Assembly (NCBI GenBank): GCA_905181625.1
Contig: CAJIYJ010000005.1
Span: 310,001-374,000, forward strand
Direction: 5' to 3'
DNA from: an uncultured Flavobacteriaceae bacterium
GTDB lineage: Bacteria > Bacteroidota > Bacteroidia > Flavobacteriales > Flavobacteriaceae
DNA length: 64,000 nucleotides
The notes below the pieces were generated by a model. It was not told the DNA's origin. It saw only the letters and a list, made by a program, of their open reading frames with translations, and searched no databases. Every line of letters begins with the position of its first letter. The stretch's first letter is position 1. A program made the position numbers and the translations under genes. Below are positions 60,118 through 64,000 of this stretch, in pieces.

Positions 60118-61542
60118 ATGAAGACATTTAAATTCAATTCTTTATTTCTAGGTGTGTTAGCGATGCTTTTTTTATCATGTGAAAGTAACTTTGAGAAAGG
60201 GTCTCCAAACATTATATTTGTATTAACAGACGACCTGGGCTTTAACGATTTAAGCTCTTATGGCTCTACAATTATACACACACCAAACTTAGATAAGTTA
60301 GCCAGCGAAGGAGCTTTGTTGAATTCATACTATTCTCCTCAAGCTGTTTGTTCAGCATCTAGGGCTTCAATTTTAACGGGGAGTTATCCAAATAGAATTG
60401 GGTTTAGTGGAGCTTTGGGTCCTAATTCAAAAAAAGGTATTAATCCAAATGAACTATTGATTTCGGAGATGTTAAAAGACAAGGGTTATAAAACAGCTGC
60501 TTATGGTAAATGGCACCTTGGAGACAACAAAAAATTCTTACCAACAAGACACGGATTTGATGATTTTTATGGAATATTATATTCAAATGATATGTGGCCA
60601 TTTCATGCAGAATACCCTGATAGCTATCCTGATTTAATGCTTTATGACAAGGAAACTCCAATAAAAGTATTAGAAGACCAATCAAATTTAACTAAAGATT
60701 TAACTACAAAAAGTGTAGAATTTATAGAAAAAAACAAAAACAATCCTTTCTTTTTATACTTAGCACATCCACAGCCACACGTTCCTTTGTTTGCTTCCTC
60801 TGATTTTAAAGGAAAATCTGAAAACGGTCTTTATACTGATGTTATTCAAGAAATTGATCATTCTGTTGGAGCGATTATGAAAGCATTAAAAGACAATGAT
60901 TTAGAAGACAATACCATTGTTGTTTTTACATCAGACAATGGACCTTGGCTTTCTTATGGCGAACATGCTGGCTCAACTGGAATATATAAAGAGGGAAAGG
61001 GAACAACATGGGAAGGTGGTCAAAGAGTCCCCTGTATAGTTTGGTATCCAAATGAAATAAAACCAAATACTGTAATTTCTGCGCCTTTAATGGGAATAGA
61101 TTGGCTTCCAACTTTTGCGAGTGTTACAAACTCTAAGTTATCAGAAAATAAAATTGATGGAAAAAATATTTGGGAAGTATTAATAAATAAGACAGATAAA
61201 TCTCCTCACGAAGCTTTGTTTTTTTACTATCATGTGAATAGTTTACATGCTGTTAGATATGGAGATTGGAAAATGTATTTCCCTCATCGCTATAGAACAT
61301 TAAATGGAAGAAAAGGAAGAAATGATGGGAGTCCTATTAAATATCAGTATGTAAATTTAGAAAAGATGGAACTGTATAATTTGGTTGAAGATCCTAGTGA
61401 AACTAAAAATATATTTGATCAACACCCTGAAATAGCTAAAAAAATAGAAAAGCTAGCGGATATTAAGAGAGATGAAATAGGAGATGATTTAACTAAGGTT
61501 AAAGGAACTGAAAACAGGCCTGTAGGGATGATTGATTATTAG
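60118..61542 (+). CDS. lipoprotein sulfatase (formylglycine type, S1 family), second copy
   Basis: 474 residues from the ATG at 60118; the earlier TTG at 60112 adds two residues. Lipobox ends at Cys21 (LFLSC). Formylglycine site VCSASRASILTG with Cys78, in the C-S-A-S-R variant rather than C-x-P-S-R; metal-site DDLGFND; AAYGKWHLGDNKK; SDNGPWLSYGEHAG late. The C-S-A-S-R form is seen in arylsulfatase-like families of Bacteroidota and Planctomycetes. It is followed 18 bases later by the glycosylasparaginase gene. Confidence 0.9.
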   Translation: MKTFKFNSLFLGVLAMLFLSCESNFEKGSPNIIFVLTDDLGFNDLSSYGSTIIHTPNLDKLASEGALLNSYYSPQAVCSASRASILTGSYPNRIGFSGALGPNSKKGINPNELLISEMLKDKGYKTAAYGKWHLGDNKKFLPTRHGFDDFYGILYSNDMWPFHAEYPDSYPDLMLYDKETPIKVLEDQSNLTKDLTTKSVEFIEKNKNNPFFLYLAHPQPHVPLFASSDFKGKSENGLYTDVIQEIDHSVGAIMKALKDNDLEDNTIVVFTSDNGPWLSYGEHAGSTGIYKEGKGTTWEGGQRVPCIVWYPNEIKPNTVISAPLMGIDWLPTFASVTNSKLSENKIDGKNIWEVLINKTDKSPHEALFFYYHVNSLHAVRYGDWKMYFPHRYRTLNGRKGRNDGSPIKYQYVNLEKMELYNLVEDPSETKNIFDQHPEIAKKIEKLADIKRDEIGDDLTKVKGTENRPVGMIDY

Positions 61543-61560
61543 TATTAAAACATTTAGTTT

Positions 61561-62541
61561 ATGAATAAAAGAAGAAGTTTTATTAAAAAATCTATTCTTG
61601 GAGGGGTAGGAGCTACAGCGTTATTAAATTGTGAAACTCCAAAAGAAAGTGGCACTAAGGCTACTTATCCAAGAATAATTTCAACTTGGAATCATGGGGT
61701 TCCTGCTAATCAAGAAGCTTGGAAATACTTAATGGAAGGGCAATCTGGATTATCAGCTGTTGAAGCAGGAGTTAAAATACCAGAAGCAGATCCAAAAGTA
61801 AGGTCAGTGGGTTATGGTGGATATCCAGATAGAGAGGGAATAGTAACTCTAGACGCCTGTATAATGGATAAAAATAATAATTGTGGTTCGGTAAGTTTTT
61901 TACAAAATATAAAACATCCTATATCAGTTGCGAAATTAGTCATGGAAGAAACCCCCCACATAATGTTGTCTGGAAAGGGAGCTTTTGATTTTGCAGTTTC
62001 AAAGGGATTTAAAAAAGAAAATCTTTTAACTGAGGCATCAAAACAGGATTGGATTAATTGGAAAAAAAAGTCAAAATATAAGCCAGTTATTAATTTAGAA
62101 AATCACGATACCATTAGCATGCTTTTAATTGATGATAATGGAGATTTATTCGGAGCTTGTACAACAAGTGGAGCGGCTTGGAAAATGCATGGTAGAGTAG
62201 GCGATTCACCCATAATAGGAGCAGGTCTATTTCTAGACAATGAAGTAGGGGCTGCTGCAGCCACTGGTTTAGGTGAAGCTGTCATAAGAACTTCTGGAAG
62301 TGCTATGGTTGTGGAATTAATGAGACAAGGGCATTCGCCTATGGATGCTTGTAAAAAAATTGTTGACAGAATTTCTAAAATCCATAAATCAGGTCCTGAG
62401 TGGGAATATTTACAAGTAGGATTTATTGCAATGAATAAAAAAGGAGAATATGCAGGGTATAGTTTAAGAAAAGGATTTAATTATGCTATTTGCGACTCTT
62501 CAAAACAAAACTTACTTTTAGATGCTAAACACGCTATTTAA
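61561..62541 (+). CDS. glycosylasparaginase (N4-(beta-N-acetylglucosaminyl)-L-asparaginase), lipoprotein-like
   Basis: 326 residues. The N-terminus has both a twin-arginine look (NKRRSFIKK, hydrophobic LGGVGATALL) and a Cys24 that could be a lipobox, as in TAT-exported lipoproteins. The Ntn-hydrolase start NHDTISMLLIDDNG with Thr184 is where autocleavage exposes the nucleophile, and GDSPIIGAGLFLDNEVGA and ATGLGEAVIRTSG line the site. It cleaves the GlcNAc-Asn bond of N-glycopeptides. Neighbours are sulfatase and a cytochrome/LRR protein. The pair with the sulfatase suggests glycoprotein turnover. Confidence 0.9.
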   Translation: MNKRRSFIKKSILGGVGATALLNCETPKESGTKATYPRIISTWNHGVPANQEAWKYLMEGQSGLSAVEAGVKIPEADPKVRSVGYGGYPDREGIVTLDACIMDKNNNCGSVSFLQNIKHPISVAKLVMEETPHIMLSGKGAFDFAVSKGFKKENLLTEASKQDWINWKKKSKYKPVINLENHDTISMLLIDDNGDLFGACTTSGAAWKMHGRVGDSPIIGAGLFLDNEVGAAAATGLGEAVIRTSGSAMVVELMRQGHSPMDACKKIVDRISKIHKSGPEWEYLQVGFIAMNKKGEYAGYSLRKGFNYAICDSSKQNLLLDAKHAI

Positions 62542-62549
62542 TTTCTCAA

Positions 62550-64000
62550 ATGCTTGAAATTTTAAATTATTTAGGGAAATTTCATCCGGTAATCATTCAT
62601 TTACCTATTGGAGCTCTATACCTTACCTTTTGCTTAGCCTTATTAGAAAAAATCTTTAAAAGCAAGTATGTAATTCCAATAAGGTTTGGTTTATTATTTT
62701 CTTTTGTATTTGCTCTATTTTCTTGTTTTTTAGGATATTTCCTTTCAATTGGTGGAGATTATTCAGAAGCTATTTTAGACAAGCACATGTGGCTAGGAAT
62801 TTCAACTGCTTTATTTATTGGGATCTTGTTATGGCTTCATAAAAAAAGTAATTATGAAAAATATTTTATTCCTTTATTTGTTTTCACCATTGTTTTGCTC
62901 TCTATTACGGGTCATTTTGGGGGAAGTATTACACACGGAAAGGACTATTTGAAAATTCCTGAATTTAAAGAAGACTATAAGATTGTGAAGCTTGACAGTG
63001 TTCAGTTGTACTCTCAGTTAGTTCAACCCATTTTAGATAATAAATGTGTAAAATGTCATAATCAAAATAAGTCTAAAGGAGGGTTGATCTTAGATTCACA
63101 AAATGCTATTTTAAAAGGAGGAGAGTCCGGAGAAATTTTAACAGCTTATAACCCTACTAGTAGTCATTTGTATAATTATCCAAACCTCCCTATTAATGAT
63201 GAAATGCACATGCCTCCAGAAGGAAATACTCAATTAACCATTCAAGAAATTCAACTTATTAAGTTATGGATTGAATCTGGGTCAGATTTTGAGAACGTTA
63301 CTTTAATGGATAATCTTTCAATTGAAAATAAAAACAGTGTACTCTCTTTTTTTCCTCCAACACAAAAAAACGTTTCACCTCCTAGTTTGAATGATTTAAA
63401 AAAATTAATTGAGTTAGGTTTTAGATTAGAGAGAAATAGCAATGAAAATAATTTTATAGAAGCTAAATTTGTTGGAACTAAACTTGAATCAAAACATTTA
63501 AAGGCCCTTTTAAAAGTTAAAACACAGCTTATTAAATTAGATCTTAGTAATTCAAATTTAAATGATAAGCTTTTTTTTAGACTGAGTAAATTAGAAAACC
63601 TCAAATATTTAAAGGTTAACAATACTTCCATAATAGATATATCCTTAAAACATCTGCCTAAACTTTTAGAAACCCTAATAATTAACGGCAATAATATTTC
63701 TAACAACGGGTTAATTTTTTTAGAAGAAAATAAATCATTGAAAAATATTTATGCTTGGAACACCAAGATTGATGATAAAAAAATTAATAAGGAAAAGCTT
63801 TTAGCCACTATTCACTTAGGAGTTAAAGATTTTTCAAAAGGAGTACCGCTTTCTGAGCCAATAACAGTTTCGGAACAAACAATGTTTTCGGATTCTTTAA
63901 AAATAGAATTCTACAATCCTCTTGGAAACCCTACAATCAGATATACTCTCAACGGAGAGGACCCTGATTCATTATCTGCTATTTATACAAAACCTTTTTT
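62550..64000 (+). CDS. DUF2231 membrane protein with cytochrome c, LRR and chitobiase-like C-terminal domains (partial)
   Basis: Starts at ATG 62550, nine bases after the glycosylasparaginase gene, and runs off the right edge (483 codons seen). Order: DUF2231-like membrane region (KFHPVIIHLPIG; about four spans, 1-120), a cytochrome-c-type heme site CVKCH at 166-170 followed by NQNKSKGGLILDS and the MHMPPEGNTQ loop, a helical LRR-like region (LDLSNSNLNDKLFF, LKYLKVNNTSII), then a Fn3/chitobiase C-type repeat at the edge (IRYTLNGEDPDSLS). The plan recalls planctomycete-type cytochromes found by sulfatase genes. Function unknown. Confidence 0.85.
   Translation, partial: MLEILNYLGKFHPVIIHLPIGALYLTFCLALLEKIFKSKYVIPIRFGLLFSFVFALFSCFLGYFLSIGGDYSEAILDKHMWLGISTALFIGILLWLHKKSNYEKYFIPLFVFTIVLLSITGHFGGSITHGKDYLKIPEFKEDYKIVKLDSVQLYSQLVQPILDNKCVKCHNQNKSKGGLILDSQNAILKGGESGEILTAYNPTSSHLYNYPNLPINDEMHMPPEGNTQLTIQEIQLIKLWIESGSDFENVTLMDNLSIENKNSVLSFFPPTQKNVSPPSLNDLKKLIELGFRLERNSNENNFIEAKFVGTKLESKHLKALLKVKTQLIKLDLSNSNLNDKLFFRLSKLENLKYLKVNNTSIIDISLKHLPKLLETLIINGNNISNNGLIFLEENKSLKNIYAWNTKIDDKKINKEKLLATIHLGVKDFSKGVPLSEPITVSEQTMFSDSLKIEFYNPLGNPTIRYTLNGEDPDSLSAIYTKPF

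Noticed and set aside
62103-62285. Minus-strand frame inside the glycosylasparaginase gene
   Set aside because: It is an opposite-strand shadow of a strongly conserved coding region.

Overview
The window is AT-rich, gene-dense bacterial DNA that looks like a marine member of the Flavobacteriaceae (Bacteroidota). Evidence for this: a gliding-motility lipoprotein gene (gldH) next to a RicT/PSP1 gene and a class A PBP, a type IX secretion C-terminal tail, promoters of the Bacteroidota type TAnnTTTG, an HU/SPOR cell-envelope protein typical of the phylum, and many short-leader lipoproteins. I did not compute base composition and cannot name the genus.

Layout. (1) 1-11.7 kb: the tail of a T9SS-secreted protein, then a tandem family of very large, internally repeated secreted proteins built from phage-tail-like GGTG repeats, with YadA-head-like NTAIG repeats in both large copies and a DUF1566/Lcl-type C-terminal domain in the first. 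At least three paralogous copies are present (two long, one start-less stub). Perfect or near-perfect repeats of 195, 486 and 189 bp occur inside them. The long genes are broken by single-base frameshifts, and the last gene (10.76-11.67 kb) is heavily decayed. (2) 11.8-23.8 kb: housekeeping genes: a SnoaL-like lipoprotein, an HGSNAT-like acetyltransferase, PBP1A, gldH, ricT, trhO, recA, plsC, trpS, an HU/SPOR envelope protein, a thioesterase and a PqqB-like lipoprotein. (3) 23.8-33.7 kb: small metal-binding proteins, a three-gene sugar operon (TIM-barrel isomerase with a frameshift, Gfo/Idh/MocA oxidoreductase, MFS transporter), a CDGSH protein, DUF1295, a hydrolase, an HMA-MauE protein, a carboxypeptidase-like-domain protein with a frameshift, DUF2461, and a membrane/XRE pair. 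(4) 33.7-45.8 kb: a recombinase-like remnant, glmS, GNAT, YceI, M24, GDPD, a ParB-like protein, a frameshifted PLP decarboxylase, a bestrophin-like and a CotH-like protein, alkaline phosphatase, HAD, thioesterase and FkbM. (5) 45.9-50.8 kb: lipoproteins, small membrane proteins, an InlB-repeat/FG-GAP lipoprotein, tRNA-Ala(GGC) and a truncated mscL. (6) 50.8-64 kb: a glycan-degrading neighbourhood: two serine hydrolases, a GH33-type sialidase, two sulfatases, a glycosylasparaginase and a DUF2231-cytochrome-LRR protein, with a DUF255 thioredoxin-domain protein and a LytS/LytTR two-component pair between them.

How the parts fit: region 6 carries activities that would remove sialic acid, sulfate and the GlcNAc-Asn link from sulfated, sialylated glycoproteins, with no SusC/SusD pair visible. 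That joint role is inferred from neighbourhood.

Quality note: at least seven apparent frameshifts were found and every one is repaired by removing a single base. Four of these lie in the repeat genes. This one-sided pattern is the main caution for anyone using the gene models here, because insertion-type sequencing errors could explain it as well as true gene decay.
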